DNA of 64,000 nucleotides from Noviherbaspirillum autotrophicum (GCF_000818395.1 NZ_JWJG01000028.1:4193908-4257907), one strand, 5' to 3'. Positions 1-9,675 are shown, counted from the first letter of the stretch. Program-made: numbers and translations. Notes: generated by a model from the sequence alone, not told the origin.

Positions 1-573
1 CTGATGGGCAAGTTCGATGCATGCGAGCCGTTCTGGCATTGGTGCGAAACGATGGGCAAGCGTATCGGACATCTGTCGCACATGAAGCAGGCGATGTACT
101 TAGACCGCTATGGTTTCCTTGCGCACAACCTTATGGTGACTGATAAGTCGAGCATGCAACAAAGCATCGAAATGCGCGTACCGATTATGTCGAACGAACT
201 GGCAGAACTCGGCTTTGCAATGAATGATGCCGAGCTGCTCAGCTACTCGGAAGGGAAGAAGCCGCTGCGCCGATTCCTCGAACACAGTCTGCCTGCACGG
301 TTAATTAATCGCCCAAAGATTGGATTCAACCCACCGCTTGACGGCAAGATCCGCGCTCTAGGCAAGGATCTCATCTCGGATATTTTCCGTAATGGCCCAC
401 TCTCCGAAGTACTCGACGCCAATGTAGCATGCCGCATTGTCGATGCACACTTCAATAATGCAGGTAACCAGACGTACAAAATTTGGCAAATGCTCTATTT
501 TAATTTCTGGCTGGAATTTCAAAATAACATGCGCACAGGTCAGTTTACAAAATGCAATTCAGTGATTGCCTGA
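1..573 (+). CDS. asparagine synthase (glutamine-hydrolysing) family, C-terminal part
   Basis: The frame is open to the left edge, so only the last 190 or so residues are present; the usual AsnB-type protein has about 600. The visible part is the C-terminal ATP-dependent amide-transfer domain: a D-x-x-SM-x-x-S-x-E-x-R-x-P stretch (DKSSMQQSIEMRVP) followed by KKPLRRFLEHSLPARLINRPKIGF, written here in brief, which matches the family end where a Lys-rich loop precedes the RPK-x-GF segment. Enzymes of this family in polysaccharide clusters are thought to amidate sugar carboxyl groups or peptide parts, not necessarily free aspartate. It is followed after 11 bases by a heparinase-like gene on the same strand, so the two are likely co-transcribed. 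The substrate is unknown. Confidence 0.85.
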   Translation: MMGKFDACEPFWHWCETMGKRIGHLSHMKQAMYLDRYGFLAHNLMVTDKSSMQQSIEMRVPIMSNELAELGFAMNDAELLSYSEGKKPLRRFLEHSLPARLINRPKIGFNPPLDGKIRALGKDLISDIFRNGPLSEVLDANVACRIVDAHFNNAGNQTYKIWQMLYFNFWLEFQNNMRTGQFTKCNSVIA

Positions 574-584
574 CCAATAAATAG

Positions 585-2228
585 ATGACTTCACTTTCCT
601 TGCTTTTTCATACTGTGCGTCATTTAAGAGTTAAGCAGATAGTCTACCGACTCTTAATGCGCATTCGCGAGATTCGCATCACACCGACACCGGCCCCTGC
701 ACTGGCCATCTGGAGTGCATCCTGGAATGCACCTACATACAAACTTCAATCGCTATTTCCACCAGTGGAGTTTTCGCTATTGAACGAAACTCATGCGATC
801 ACAACATCGGCCGACTGGGATCGGCCGGAGTGGTCACAACTCTGGCGCTACAACCTCCATTATTTTGACGACTTGGACAGTATTGATGCGCAGACCCGAC
901 ATACCCTACAGCAGCAATGGATACAGCGCTGGATCGCCGAAAATCCGGCACCGCGTGGTACTGGCTGGGATGCTTATCCACTTTCGCTGCGGATCGTGAA
1001 CTGGATCAAGTGGGGAGCATCTGGTGGCTCCTTGGACCAGTGCGCGCTTGACAGTCTAGCCTTACAGACACGCGTACTTGCCCAGAAACTCGAATATCAC
1101 CTGCTTGCCAATCACCTATTCGTAAATGCCAAGGCACTGATATTCAGTGGGGCCCGTTTTGCGGGTCCCGAAGCAGATGCTTGGATGCGCAAGGGTCTAG
1201 CGATACTGGACGACGAATTGCACGAGCAGTTTCTTGCCGACGGGGCGCATTTCGAACTGAGCCCAATGTATCATTGTGCGCTGCTTTGGGATCTGCTCGA
1301 TATGCTATATCTCGCACGCATTTCCGGCAATATACATTTGCAGGCGAAGGAGAAGGAATGGCGTGTCGTCGCTTCGCGTGCCCTATCATGGATGAATGCC
1401 ATGTGCTTAGGCGACGATCAGATCAGCTTTTTTAATGATGCTGCATTTGATATTGCACCTGAGCCACGCGTTGTGCGTGAGTATGCTTCATTGCTCGAGG
1501 TCCAAGCCACTCCCCAAAAAGTATCAAATCCGGTTGACATGACCATGCAACGACTTGCTGATTCGGGCTACGTCCGCATAGACTGGCCCGACGCGACGGC
1601 CATTCTCGATGTGGCACGTGTCGGCGCGAACTATCAGCCGGGGCATGCACATGCCGATACACTGAGCTTCGAACTGTCTCTAGGTTCACAGCGTGTGTTT
1701 GTCAATACGGGTACGTCGCAGTATGGCACTAATTCTGAACGCCAGCGCCAACGAGGCACTGCGGCCCATACTACCGTAATTATCGATGATTTCGATTCGT
1801 CCGAAGTCTGGGCAGGCTTCCGTGTGGCGCGACGTGCTTATCCAATTGGATATGCGGAAGATTGCGCAAACGACCATGTGCGGGTTACATGTGCGCACAA
1901 CGGCTTCATGCGTCTACGGGGTTCACCAATTCACAGGCGTACATGGGATGCCCGCGCAAAAACTATAACTGTCACCGATCAGATATCAGGCAAGTTTCGC
2001 CGGGCCCAGGCCCGCTATCATCTACACCCGGATCTCCGTGCCGCCATTGACAGTGATGTGGCAATCCTCGTGCTGCCTGACGAGCGATCAATTACGGTAC
2101 AAGCTGAAGGTGGCACCATGGCCCTCGAAGCCTCTACTTGGCACCCGAAATTCGGAGTTTCCTGTCCCACACTGTGCCTGACAGTAACGTTCTCCGGCCC
2201 GCAGGTCACAGTTACAGCCCATTGGTAA
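585..2228 (+). CDS. heparinase II/III family protein
   Basis: 547 residues, the usual size for the cytoplasmic heparinase II/III-like proteins found in exopolysaccharide clusters. The N-terminal half is an alpha-helical toroid-like region with the family signature WRYNLHYFDDL near residue 90. The C-terminal half carries the beta-sandwich signature GHAHADTLSFEL near residue 350, with the histidines expected in the heparinase II/III domain. No signal peptide is visible. Family members are lyases of uronic-acid polysaccharides, but those inside assembly clusters may act in processing or control of the growing polymer. The gene sits between the asparagine synthase and a WbuB-like glycosyltransferase, an order often seen in such loci. 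The polymer substrate is inferred, not known. Confidence 0.88.
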   Translation: MTSLSLLFHTVRHLRVKQIVYRLLMRIREIRITPTPAPALAIWSASWNAPTYKLQSLFPPVEFSLLNETHAITTSADWDRPEWSQLWRYNLHYFDDLDSIDAQTRHTLQQQWIQRWIAENPAPRGTGWDAYPLSLRIVNWIKWGASGGSLDQCALDSLALQTRVLAQKLEYHLLANHLFVNAKALIFSGARFAGPEADAWMRKGLAILDDELHEQFLADGAHFELSPMYHCALLWDLLDMLYLARISGNIHLQAKEKEWRVVASRALSWMNAMCLGDDQISFFNDAAFDIAPEPRVVREYASLLEVQATPQKVSNPVDMTMQRLADSGYVRIDWPDATAILDVARVGANYQPGHAHADTLSFELSLGSQRVFVNTGTSQYGTNSERQRQRGTAAHTTVIIDDFDSSEVWAGFRVARRAYPIGYAEDCANDHVRVTCAHNGFMRLRGSPIHRRTWDARAKTITVTDQISGKFRRAQARYHLHPDLRAAIDSDVAILVLPDERSITVQAEGGTMALEASTWHPKFGVSCPTLCLTVTFSGPQVTVTAHW

Positions 2229-2248
2229 TAGGTATCGTGTCGACCCAC

Positions 2249-3466
2249 ATGAAAATCCTGATTCTAAGCTTCTACTATCCTCCCGATTTGTCCGCAGGTT
2301 CGTTCCGTACGGCCTCTCTTATCGAAAGGCTTTCGCCCAAGTTGCCTAAAGACGCTACTGTCGACATTATTACAACGCAACCTAACCGCTATCACGCTCT
2401 AACTGACGCAGCACCAAAGGAAGAATGCAACGGCAACGTACGCATACGCCGTATCATGCTGCCATCCCACAAGAGCGGGATGCGCGATCAGGCCAAGGCG
2501 TTCTCGGTTTTCTTCTACCGAGTACTTGAGATGACGGCAGCACAGAGATACGACCTTGTGTACGGCACGTCGTCACGCCTGTTTACGGCCGTGCTCGCGG
2601 CCGTTGTTGCACGTCGTGTCAGTGCACGACTGTATTTGGATATCCGTGACATTTTCGTCGACACCATGAAGGATGTTTTGCCAGCTCATCTAGCACGTCC
2701 GAGTCTGCCGTTCCTCAGTGCGATCGAGCGGTTTGCGATAAACAGGGCCGACCGTATCAATCTCGTGTCTGCGGGTTTTCTCCCTTGGTATCAGCAACGC
2801 TATCCGAATAAAGTGTTCGACGTGCATCCCAACGGCATCGATGATGCCTTCCTGCTACCGATGCCAACTGCGCCTACGCAGCACCGGGAACGCCCATTGG
2901 TACTCTATGCGGGTAATATTGGCGAAGGTCAGGGTCTCCACCTTGTGCTTCCCAAACTCGCCCAGCGTTGTGCGGATCGGTTCGACTTTCTCGTAATTGG
3001 CGCAGGCGGCCGACGTGCTGCCCTGGAAGCCGAGTTAGCCAAGGCCAAAGTCAGTAATGTTCTATTGCGCGACCCAGTACAACGTAACGATTTGATTCCC
3101 CTGTACCAGTCAGCTGATGTGCTCTTCTTGCATCTGAATGCATACGACGCGTTCCTAAAGGTGCTCCCGTCTAAATTGTTCGAATATGCAGCCATTGGCA
3201 AGCCGATTTTGGCAGGCGTTGCGGGTTACGCTGCAGAATTTATCCGAACTGAGATTCCTCATGCCGGCGTGTTTGCCCCATGTGATGCTAATGCGGGCGA
3301 AAATGCACTACGAGGTTTGAGCCTCGAGACCAAGCAATGCAGTGTTTTCATTAAGAAATATTGCCGCGCCAATACAATGGATCGGCTTGCAGATATCCTA
3401 ATGTCAATGGCAAGGGAGAGTAGCCGAGGATGCAACTTATTGAAATCGGGAAAAACTCACGACTAA
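2249..3466 (+). CDS. glycosyltransferase family 4, WbuB-like
   Basis: 405 residues from ATG at 2249; an in-frame GTG at 2237 is a possible alternative, and longer readings overlap the upstream gene by about 90 bases. The N-terminus KILILSFYYPPDLSAGSFR and the region YGTSSRLFTAVLAAVVARR followed by LDIRDIFVDTMKDVLP match WbuB-type retaining GT4 enzymes. The C-terminal nucleotide-sugar domain contains the expected LYAGNIGEGQGL and SKLFEYAAIGKPIL segments with the conserved glutamate. WbuB of E. coli transfers L-FucNAc; the donor here is unknown. It is the last gene of the asparagine synthase-heparinase run before a gene-poor gap. Confidence 0.87.
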   Translation: MKILILSFYYPPDLSAGSFRTASLIERLSPKLPKDATVDIITTQPNRYHALTDAAPKEECNGNVRIRRIMLPSHKSGMRDQAKAFSVFFYRVLEMTAAQRYDLVYGTSSRLFTAVLAAVVARRVSARLYLDIRDIFVDTMKDVLPAHLARPSLPFLSAIERFAINRADRINLVSAGFLPWYQQRYPNKVFDVHPNGIDDAFLLPMPTAPTQHRERPLVLYAGNIGEGQGLHLVLPKLAQRCADRFDFLVIGAGGRRAALEAELAKAKVSNVLLRDPVQRNDLIPLYQSADVLFLHLNAYDAFLKVLPSKLFEYAAIGKPILAGVAGYAAEFIRTEIPHAGVFAPCDANAGENALRGLSLETKQCSVFIKKYCRANTMDRLADILMSMARESSRGCNLLKSGKTHD

Positions 3467-4295
3467 GTACCGGAAAGCATTGTCAGGCAAGGAATTGATA
3501 CGAAAACGTAATCGCCAGCAGCCATTTAAATTTGTTTTGCCTACGGGAGTGCCGTCGTGCGATTTATCAGGAAGCTTTAGTGACTTGAAAAACACGCATA
3601 GCAAATTCTATCGCTAGGGGATCGTGTCGTTTGGTGCTACCGGAACTACTCATCGGCGAGCCCGATATTTTAAGTGATTGCTGATGGATGTAAACCATTT
3701 CAAATAGCATATGAATCCAGCAGAAGCACGTGCGTCATAGGAGTGCGCGTAAAAAGACGCACAGCACCACATTACGTCTGGCCGTAGATGTGTATCGCAC
3801 GCTGCTCCGAATCATCATTATGAAAGCAGCACGGGCGGCTTGATCTGAAGTTGAAAGGACCCTTGCCGAATTTCCAGCGCACCACCTAATCGCTGACAGG
3901 AGAGACGACAGCGAGGTGATCGTTTAGCAGATACCATAATTAAGGTATGAGAGCGGTGATATCGTCGCTGAAAAACATATAGGCGCAACGATAATGCGAC
4001 AAACACCTGTCCGTCAGAACTAACTCCCCGAAAATGCCTTTCTTAGCATCAACCAATGGAATGGCATTGACACTCTTTACACGAAGAACCTCCTTGCCGT
4101 CCTCGCCGACGCGTAGCCCGGGCGCCAAACCATATATAGCTCAGAATTTCATGACAGCACTATCCACCCACAGCAAAAAATAAAAACTACAGACAAAAGA
4201 GTTTTAAGAAAACATGCCGATCAAGACAACTACGTTGTCCTGCTGTAATCTCACTTGTAGAATGCGCAAATTATAATGATCAGCGAAAGATGGCA
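3467..4295 (+). other. gene-poor stretch, probably decayed
   Basis: About 830 bases without a convincing gene. Short open frames exist on the - strand (for example 3940-4128 and 3818-4006) but none has a recognisable domain or a good ribosome binding site. A 22-codon frame at 3430-3498, out of frame with the glycosyltransferase end, begins MQLIEIGKNSRLS and faintly recalls the start of a left-handed beta-helix acetyltransferase, but it stops at once. The base composition is more AT-rich than the flanking genes. I read this as remnants of lost biosynthesis genes. Confidence 0.5.
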
Positions 4296-4574
4296 ATGAA
4301 CTGGTACTTCATTCACCCAGAGCTAAGACGGGAAAAGCGTGCACGGCAAAATTTCGAACAGCAAGCCTATGTGTGCATTTTTCCCATCCTCCCGGCGAAA
4401 AAGCTCTGCCGAATCAACCTAGCGCTTGTTGACAATCTGACGGACCGTAGTCAACCTGTTCGTCTAGTCTCGGATAATAAATTTCCACCTACATCCAAAC
4501 AGGTCCTTAGCGTAGTCCTGCGTTACGTTGACCGCGCCAAGCGCACTGCTGATCTGATCCTATCGTATCCATAG
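4296..4574 (+). pseudogene. truncated RfaH/NusG-like antiterminator remnant
   Basis: The first 40 or so residues read NWYFIHPELRREKRARQNF followed by EQQAYVCIFPILPAKKL. This is the beginning of the NusG N-terminal (NGN) domain in RfaH-type specialised antitermination factors: WY-x-hydrophobic-H, then a helix with K/R-x-x-RA-x-x-N, then a P-x-LPAEK-like strand. The remaining 50 residues do not continue the NGN domain, and there is no KOW domain; RfaH-like proteins are normally about 165-175 residues. It sits directly before the epimerase-transferase-dehydratase cassette, where such factors are often encoded to let RNA polymerase read through long polysaccharide operons. Start chosen at ATG 4296; ATG 4290 is in frame too. 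Probably non-functional. Confidence 0.55.
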
Positions 4575-4577
4575 ATT

Positions 4578-5534
4578 ATGCGGACCATTCTCGTTACTGG
4601 CGCCACCGGCTTTGTTGGAAAAGCACTGTGCGCACGCCTCGCCTCGGCGAACCTCCCCTTGGTCCAAGCTGTGCGCCGCGCCAGATCTGGCATTGCCGGC
4701 GAGATCGCTGTGGGCGACCTCGATGCCGGCACCGATTGGCGCGTTGCGCTCGCCGGCTGCGAAGCGGTGGTGCACTTAGCAGCACGTGTGCATGTGATGC
4801 GCGATATGGCGGCGGATCCGTTAGCGGAGTTCCGGCGAATCAATGTAGAAGCCACGCTTTCACTTGCACGCCAAGCCGCCGACGCGGGCGTGCGGCGCTT
4901 CGTTATGGTGAGTTCGGCAAAAGTGAACGGCGAATCAACGGACCTCGGACATCCCTTCACCGCGCACGACATCCCCGCACCCCAAGATGCATACGCCATC
5001 TCCAAATACGAGGCCGAGCAGGGTCTACGCGCACTTGCAGGAAAAACCGGCATGGAAGTGGTGATAGTGCGTCCACCACTTGTTTATGGTCCCGACGTAA
5101 AGGCAAACTTCGCGACAATGCTGCGCTGGCTAGCACGGGGTATTCCATTACCGCTCGGATCAGTCACCCATAACCGACGTAGTCTTGTAAGTATCGATAA
5201 TTTGGTGGATCTACTAATGACCTGTCTCTACCATCCTTCGGCTGCAGGCCAGACCTTTTTGGCCAGCGATGACGAAGACCTTTCTACCGCCGAACTTCTA
5301 CGCCGCCTCAGTGCGGCATTGGGCAGGCCGTCCCGACTCGTGCCGATCCCGGAATCGTGGCTCTTACTCGGCGCGCACCTAGCAGGCAAGCCAGGAATTT
5401 ACCAGCGTCTTTGCGGGTCCTTGCAGCTGGACATTACACACACACGCGAACGCTTGGGTTGGAAGCCACCGTTTAGCGTGGATGAAAGCTTGTGGCGTGC
5501 TACGCACGAAGTTAAAACACGGGGAATGGATTGA
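4578..5534 (+). CDS. NAD-dependent epimerase/dehydratase (SDR), WbpV/WreQ-like 4-keto-sugar reductase or epimerase
   Basis: 318 residues of the extended short-chain dehydrogenase fold. The Rossmann motif is TGATGFVG at residues 7-14, and the catalytic region shows MVSSAKVNG and YAISK (Tyr-x-x-x-Lys) near residue 140. Its partners are the key clue: a PglC-type sugar-phosphate transferase overlaps its stop codon and a WbpM-like 4,6-dehydratase follows. In Pseudomonas O6 and Rhizobium etli, SDR proteins in this position (WbpV, WreQ) reduce UDP-4-keto-6-deoxy-GlcNAc to UDP-QuiNAc. A UDP-glucose/GlcNAc 4-epimerase role is the main alternative. GC is higher than in the preceding gap. Confidence 0.82.
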   Translation: MRTILVTGATGFVGKALCARLASANLPLVQAVRRARSGIAGEIAVGDLDAGTDWRVALAGCEAVVHLAARVHVMRDMAADPLAEFRRINVEATLSLARQAADAGVRRFVMVSSAKVNGESTDLGHPFTAHDIPAPQDAYAISKYEAEQGLRALAGKTGMEVVIVRPPLVYGPDVKANFATMLRWLARGIPLPLGSVTHNRRSLVSIDNLVDLLMTCLYHPSAAGQTFLASDDEDLSTAELLRRLSAALGRPSRLVPIPESWLLLGAHLAGKPGIYQRLCGSLQLDITHTRERLGWKPPFSVDESLWRATHEVKTRGMD

Positions 5535-6094
5535 TGAAACGAGCGTTTGACCTTTTGCTGGGAGTAGTTGCACTGGCCGTGTTACTGTTGCCCATTACTC
5601 TGATTGCGCTGGCGGTTCGTCTCACCTCCGCTGGCCCAGTGTTCTATTGGTCTGATCGCGTAGGCCGGTACAATCGTATTTTCAGTATGCCGAAATTTCG
5701 CAGCATGCGAGTAGATACTCCTGTGGTGGCCACGCATCTGCTGTCCGACCCCAATACCTATCTGACTGCTATCGGCCCTTTTCTACGCAAGACCAGTCTC
5801 GATGAGTTACCCCAACTTTGGAGCATTCTGAAAGGCGACATGAGTTTTGTCGGCCCTCGCCCCGCGCTATATAACCAATACGACCTGATTGCCTTTCGCA
5901 CTCAACAGGAAGTACATCAGTTGATACCGGGATTGACCGGCTGGGCTCAAATTAATGGGCGAGATGAGCTACCAATTACAGAGAAGGTCAAGCTGGATGT
6001 GGAATACCTTCGAAGGCAATCGTTCTCGTTCGACTTATGGATCCTCTGGTTGACCTTAGTGAAGGTGCTGCGCCGGGAGGGAGTGTCCCATTGA
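5534..6094 (+). CDS. polyprenyl-phosphate sugar-1-phosphate transferase, PglC-like
   Basis: 186 residues from the ATG at 5534, which shares one base with the upstream TGA, so translation is probably coupled. It is the small monotopic form of the bacterial sugar transferase family: one N-terminal hydrophobic helix (residues about 5-28), then [10 protein letters not shown], the catalytic region [11 protein letters not shown] containing Asp-Glu, then [12 protein letters not shown] and the C-terminal [13 protein letters not shown]. Such enzymes move a sugar phosphate from a UDP-sugar to undecaprenyl phosphate at the inner membrane and thereby start the repeat unit. With a 4,6-dehydratase and an SDR reductase beside it, the donor is likely a UDP-6-deoxy-HexNAc. 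Confidence 0.92.
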   Translation: MKRAFDLLLGVVALAVLLLPITLIALAVRLTSAGPVFYWSDRVGRYNRIFSMPKFRSMRVDTPVVATHLLSDPNTYLTAIGPFLRKTSLDELPQLWSILKGDMSFVGPRPALYNQYDLIAFRTQQEVHQLIPGLTGWAQINGRDELPITEKVKLDVEYLRRQSFSFDLWILWLTLVKVLRREGVSH

Positions 6095-6098
6095 TAAA

Positions 6099-8051
6099 AT
6101 GAATATACCAATGACTTTGAATAAAATTGCATTACCCGTACTGGCAATGCCACGTACCGCCAAGCGCCTGGTAGTTCTTTTGATCGACTCCAGCCTTTGC
6201 GTACTGACGGTATGGCTGGCGTTCTATCTACGCCTAGGTGAATTTGTCACACTATCCGGTTCTGCGCTTGGGGCAGCGATTGTATCAGTATCAATTGCGT
6301 TGCCGCTCTTTGTCGTTTCAGGGCTGTACCGCGCAATTTTCCGCTATTCAGGTTGGCCTGCTCTTATGACGGTATGTAAAGCAACGTTTGCATATGGCCT
6401 AGCCTACGCAGCTGTTTTTACTGCGATTGGTATTCAAGGGGTACCACGAACCGTCGGCCTGATTCAACCCATGTTGCTTCTACTCACGGTTGGCACTTCC
6501 CGAATCTTTGCGCGATTCTGGCTCGGCGGCCTGTACCAAGGCCAGCTTAAACTAGCGGCCCTGCCTAAAGTGCTCATCTATGGTGCCGGTAAATCAGGCC
6601 GTCAATTGGCAGCTGCCATGGCTAACAGCCACGCCATGAGGGTTGTCGGCTTTTTGGACGACGACGAACGATTGCATGGGCACATTCTGAACGGGCTGAC
6701 CATTTACAGTCCATCCGACTTGCCCAGCTTAGTCGCATCACTACATGTTAGTGATGTACTCTTGGCGTTGCCTTCGGCAAGTCGGAAGCGCCGCAACGAA
6801 ATCCTAGCGGAAATGCTACAGGCGCATGTATCAGTTCGCACTCTACCCAGCCTGACAGAGCTAGCTCAGGGCAAAATCAGCACATCAGATTTGCGTGAAC
6901 TCGACATTGACGACCTGTTGGGACGCGATCCGGTTGCACCTAATCACATCCTGCTTGGCAAGAATATTATTGATAAAGTGGTGTTGGTGACCGGAGCAGG
7001 TGGCTCGATTGGTAGCGAACTGTGTCGTCAAATTTTAAAAATTGGACCAAATACTCTCTTACTGATTGAGCAAAGTGAATTCGCGCTTTACGAGATCCAT
7101 CAAGAGTTGCAGTCAAAACTTGACGGCTCTGCCGTCAAACTAGTACCACTTCTAGCCTCGGTACGCGATGAAGATCGCATGCAGGAAATCATGTCAACTT
7201 GGCGGCCTGATACGGTGTACCACGCTGCTGCCTACAAGCATGTACCGCTCGTAGAGCACAACCCAACAGAAGGAATCAAGAACAATGTGCTAGGCACGCT
7301 GACGGCTGCAAAAGCGGCGGCTGAACGAGGTGTTACAGACTTTGTCTTGATCAGTACCGACAAAGCGGTCCGTCCGACCAATATCATGGGAGCTAGCAAA
7401 CGGTTGGCAGAGATGGTATTACAAGCGCTTGCGGCCACTTCGCAAAGCACAAAGTTCACTATGGTACGCTTTGGAAATGTGCTCGGCTCGTCTGGTTCTG
7501 TAGTACCCAAGTTTCGCCAGCAGATTCGTGACGGCGGCCCCATTACCCTGACGCACCCGGAAATCACTCGCTACTTCATGACTATTCCGGAAGCTGCTCA
7601 ACTGGTGATCCAGGCCGGAGCAATGGCCAAGGGAGGTGACGTATTCGTACTGGACATGGGACAATCGGTCAAAATTATGGACTTAGCGCGACGCATGATC
7701 GAGCTCTCGGGCCTGACGGTAAAAGATGAATCTAACCCGGATGGTGATATTGAAATCGAGGTCACAGGCCTGCGCCCCGGCGAGAAACTTTACGAGGAAC
7801 TGCTCATCGGTAACAACCCCAAATCAACCTCACATCCGCGGATCATGAAGGCTCATGAAGATTTTCTTCCTTGGCATGTGCTTGAGGAGAAGCTCAATGC
7901 ACTTAAGCTTGCGCTTAATGTGAATGATGTCGGCGTGGCGCGCTTAATGCTTGAGCAACTGGTTACTGGCTATACTCCAAGCGGAAAAATCGTCGACTGG
8001 GTACATTTAGAGCACGAAGCGGATGCTGATGCGCGTGAAGAGACGGGGTGA
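6099..8051 (+). CDS. UDP-GlcNAc 4,6-dehydratase, WbpM/CapD-like membrane form
   Basis: 650 residues, the long membrane type. About four transmembrane helices fill residues 20-150. A first nucleotide-binding motif GAGKSGRQ lies near 163 and the catalytic SDR domain begins with VTGAGGSIGSELCRQI near 296. The active site reads STDKAVRPTNIMGASKRL, in which methionine replaces the usual tyrosine (Met-x-x-x-Lys), the altered triad known for WbpM. The enzyme makes the 4-keto-6-deoxy intermediate for QuiNAc, FucNAc or related sugars. It starts five bases after the sugar transferase stop. An insertion sequence begins only seven bases after its stop codon, so the original downstream gene is lost. Confidence 0.92.
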   Translation: MNIPMTLNKIALPVLAMPRTAKRLVVLLIDSSLCVLTVWLAFYLRLGEFVTLSGSALGAAIVSVSIALPLFVVSGLYRAIFRYSGWPALMTVCKATFAYGLAYAAVFTAIGIQGVPRTVGLIQPMLLLLTVGTSRIFARFWLGGLYQGQLKLAALPKVLIYGAGKSGRQLAAAMANSHAMRVVGFLDDDERLHGHILNGLTIYSPSDLPSLVASLHVSDVLLALPSASRKRRNEILAEMLQAHVSVRTLPSLTELAQGKISTSDLRELDIDDLLGRDPVAPNHILLGKNIIDKVVLVTGAGGSIGSELCRQILKIGPNTLLLIEQSEFALYEIHQELQSKLDGSAVKLVPLLASVRDEDRMQEIMSTWRPDTVYHAAAYKHVPLVEHNPTEGIKNNVLGTLTAAKAAAERGVTDFVLISTDKAVRPTNIMGASKRLAEMVLQALAATSQSTKFTMVRFGNVLGSSGSVVPKFRQQIRDGGPITLTHPEITRYFMTIPEAAQLVIQAGAMAKGGDVFVLDMGQSVKIMDLARRMIELSGLTVKDESNPDGDIEIEVTGLRPGEKLYEELLIGNNPKSTSHPRIMKAHEDFLPWHVLEEKLNALKLALNVNDVGVARLMLEQLVTGYTPSGKIVDWVHLEHEADADAREETG

Positions 8052-8057
8052 CGGTTG

Positions 8058-9252
8058 TGACCTGCTAAGAGTCATATAGCCACCCACAAAGTGAGTTTTC
8101 ATGTTAATTTTGACATGGGACATACATGCAGAAGCGATTCACAGAAGAACAAATCATAGGTGCCCTGCAGGAGGCCGAGGTCGATGGCGCGGTGATCCGG
8201 GAGGTCCGCCGCAAGCGCAACATCACTGAGCAAACGTTTTTCCGCTGGCGCAACAAGTAATCAGCCATGACGGTTTTCGATACCCGCAGGCTCAAGGATC
8301 TGGAGTCGGAGAACAACGCGGCTGAAGGAGATCGTGACCGAACAGATGTTGGCCATTGAAGGCTTGAAGGAGATTGCCGAAAAAAAATGACGCCCCCGGT
8401 GACCACGAAGCCCTTGAGATCCTGAAGGCAAAGGGGTTCTCTGAAGGTGGAGCGTGTCGAAGTGCTGGGGTAAGCCGCCGGGTTGCGAGTTATGAGTTGC
8501 GTTAGCCGGCAAAGGATAAGGAGCTGGGTGCGCAGCTCATTGATGCATGTGGTCGCTATCCACGCTTTGGTTATCGGCGCATTGGCGTGATGATGGACCA
8601 AAGTATCGGACGGGTGTGGCGTCTGTTGCGAAGTCTGGGGTTGAATCTGCCCAAGCGTCGGCCTCGAAAGCGGCGCTGCGACAATGACATTCGGAGTCCG
8701 GGTGCGACGCAGCCCAACAGCGTCTCGTCGTATGACTTCGTGCATGACCGACTGGCCAACGACGGCACGTTGAAGATGCTGTGCGTGCTGGATGAGCATA
8801 CACGCGAATGTCTGGCCATCGAGGTTGGCAAGTCGTTGCGCAATCAGGATGTGATCCTGACGCTGTCGCGGTTGATGCGGTTATATGGCAAGCCTGATTT
8901 TATCCGATTCGACAACGGCACGGAATTTACCGCCACAGCAGTGATGAAGTGGCTGCGAGATCAGAACGTCGGCCCGGCCTATATCAAACCCGGCAGCCCT
9001 TGGCAGAACGGGTTTGTGGAAAGCTTTAACGGCAAGCTGCGCGATGAATGTCTGAACCGGGAATGATTCGTAACACGCCGTAAAGCGAAAATCGCAATTG
9101 AGAAGTGGCGAGAGTTTTATAACAACGAGCGACCGCATTCTGCGCTCGGCAATCGGACACCGGCCTCGGTAGGCCGGCAACGATGGCAAAATCGGTGGGC
9201 TTGAACCAGAAGACTAACCTGCAGACTGGCTACAAATTCCAATAGCAGGTCA
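8058..9252 (+). mobile_element. degenerate IS3-family element, IS407-like
   Basis: 1195 bp bounded by matching terminal inverted repeats: TGACCTGCTA at the left end and its complement TAGCAGGTCA at the right end. The interior holds broken orfA and orfB of an IS3-type transposase. I see no target duplication (flanks ACGGTTG and CGACTTC). The element begins seven bases after the wbpM-like stop and on the right abuts a fragment of an IS256 transposase, so it either inserted into that fragment or a deletion followed. Confidence 0.85.
8126..9204 (+). pseudogene. IS3-family transposase orfAB, disrupted
   Basis: orfA begins at ATG 8126 (MQKRFTEEQIIGALQEAE) with the helix-turn-helix ending FFRWRNK and stops early at 8260; its leucine-zipper part (about 8267-8390) is frameshifted. 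orfB is readable from about 8587 with the integrase-core (rve) residues: Asp in SYDFVHDR, Asp in RFDNGTEF, and Glu in [18 protein letters not shown] at 9064-9066 then interrupts the protein before the terminal part NNERPHSALGNRTPAS, which stays readable to 9204. Several stops and shifts make this transposase inactive. Confidence 0.88.
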
Positions 9253-9590
9253 CGACTTCTTTCAGCACTTCGTCGGTGATGGTGAAAATCAGATCTGGCG
9301 ACTTGTCCAGCCCGTACAGCTGTTGCGGGTGGCACTGGATCTCGCGCACGCTCATTCCGCGTGCATACATGCTGATAACGCTGTTGTCGAAGCCCGGCAG
9401 GTGGCGCTAGTATTTACCAACGAGTTATGGCTCGAATGTTGCCTGCCGGTCGCACGGAATGTCCAGGCTCAGTTCGCCGTTGGGCGTGATAACGGTCTTG
9501 GAACTGAAGCCATTCCGATGGTTCCCGGCTCGGCCCTAGCTGGCCTCGTTACCGAGGTGGTGAGTCAGGCCGGCAGCTACAGCGGATTGC
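9253..9590 (-). pseudogene. IS256 (Mutator)-family transposase fragment
   Basis: Reading the - strand from about 9590 downward gives LTHHLGNEAS, a stop, then GRAGNHRNGFSSKTV, then GELSLDIPCDRQATFEP, a stop, LVGKY, another stop, then [19 protein letters not shown] and [13 protein letters not shown] ending [10 protein letters not shown]. This is the N-terminal third of an IS256-type transposase (compare the family sequence around GFDxKVISLYARGMTVREI). At least three in-frame stops are present and the catalytic domain is missing, cut off exactly at the right end of the IS3-like element. Confidence 0.85.
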
Positions 9591-9675
9591 CTGAATATTT
9601 AGGGCAGTGTGATGGCAGGAACAAATGAAAGGATAAGGAATCGCAAGCTCATCGAGCTGCAGATGAGGTGCAATC

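Noticed and set aside
3818..4128. Two overlapping - strand frames in the gap after the WbuB-like gene
   Set aside because: Short, no recognisable domain, no ribosome binding site; treated as decayed sequence.
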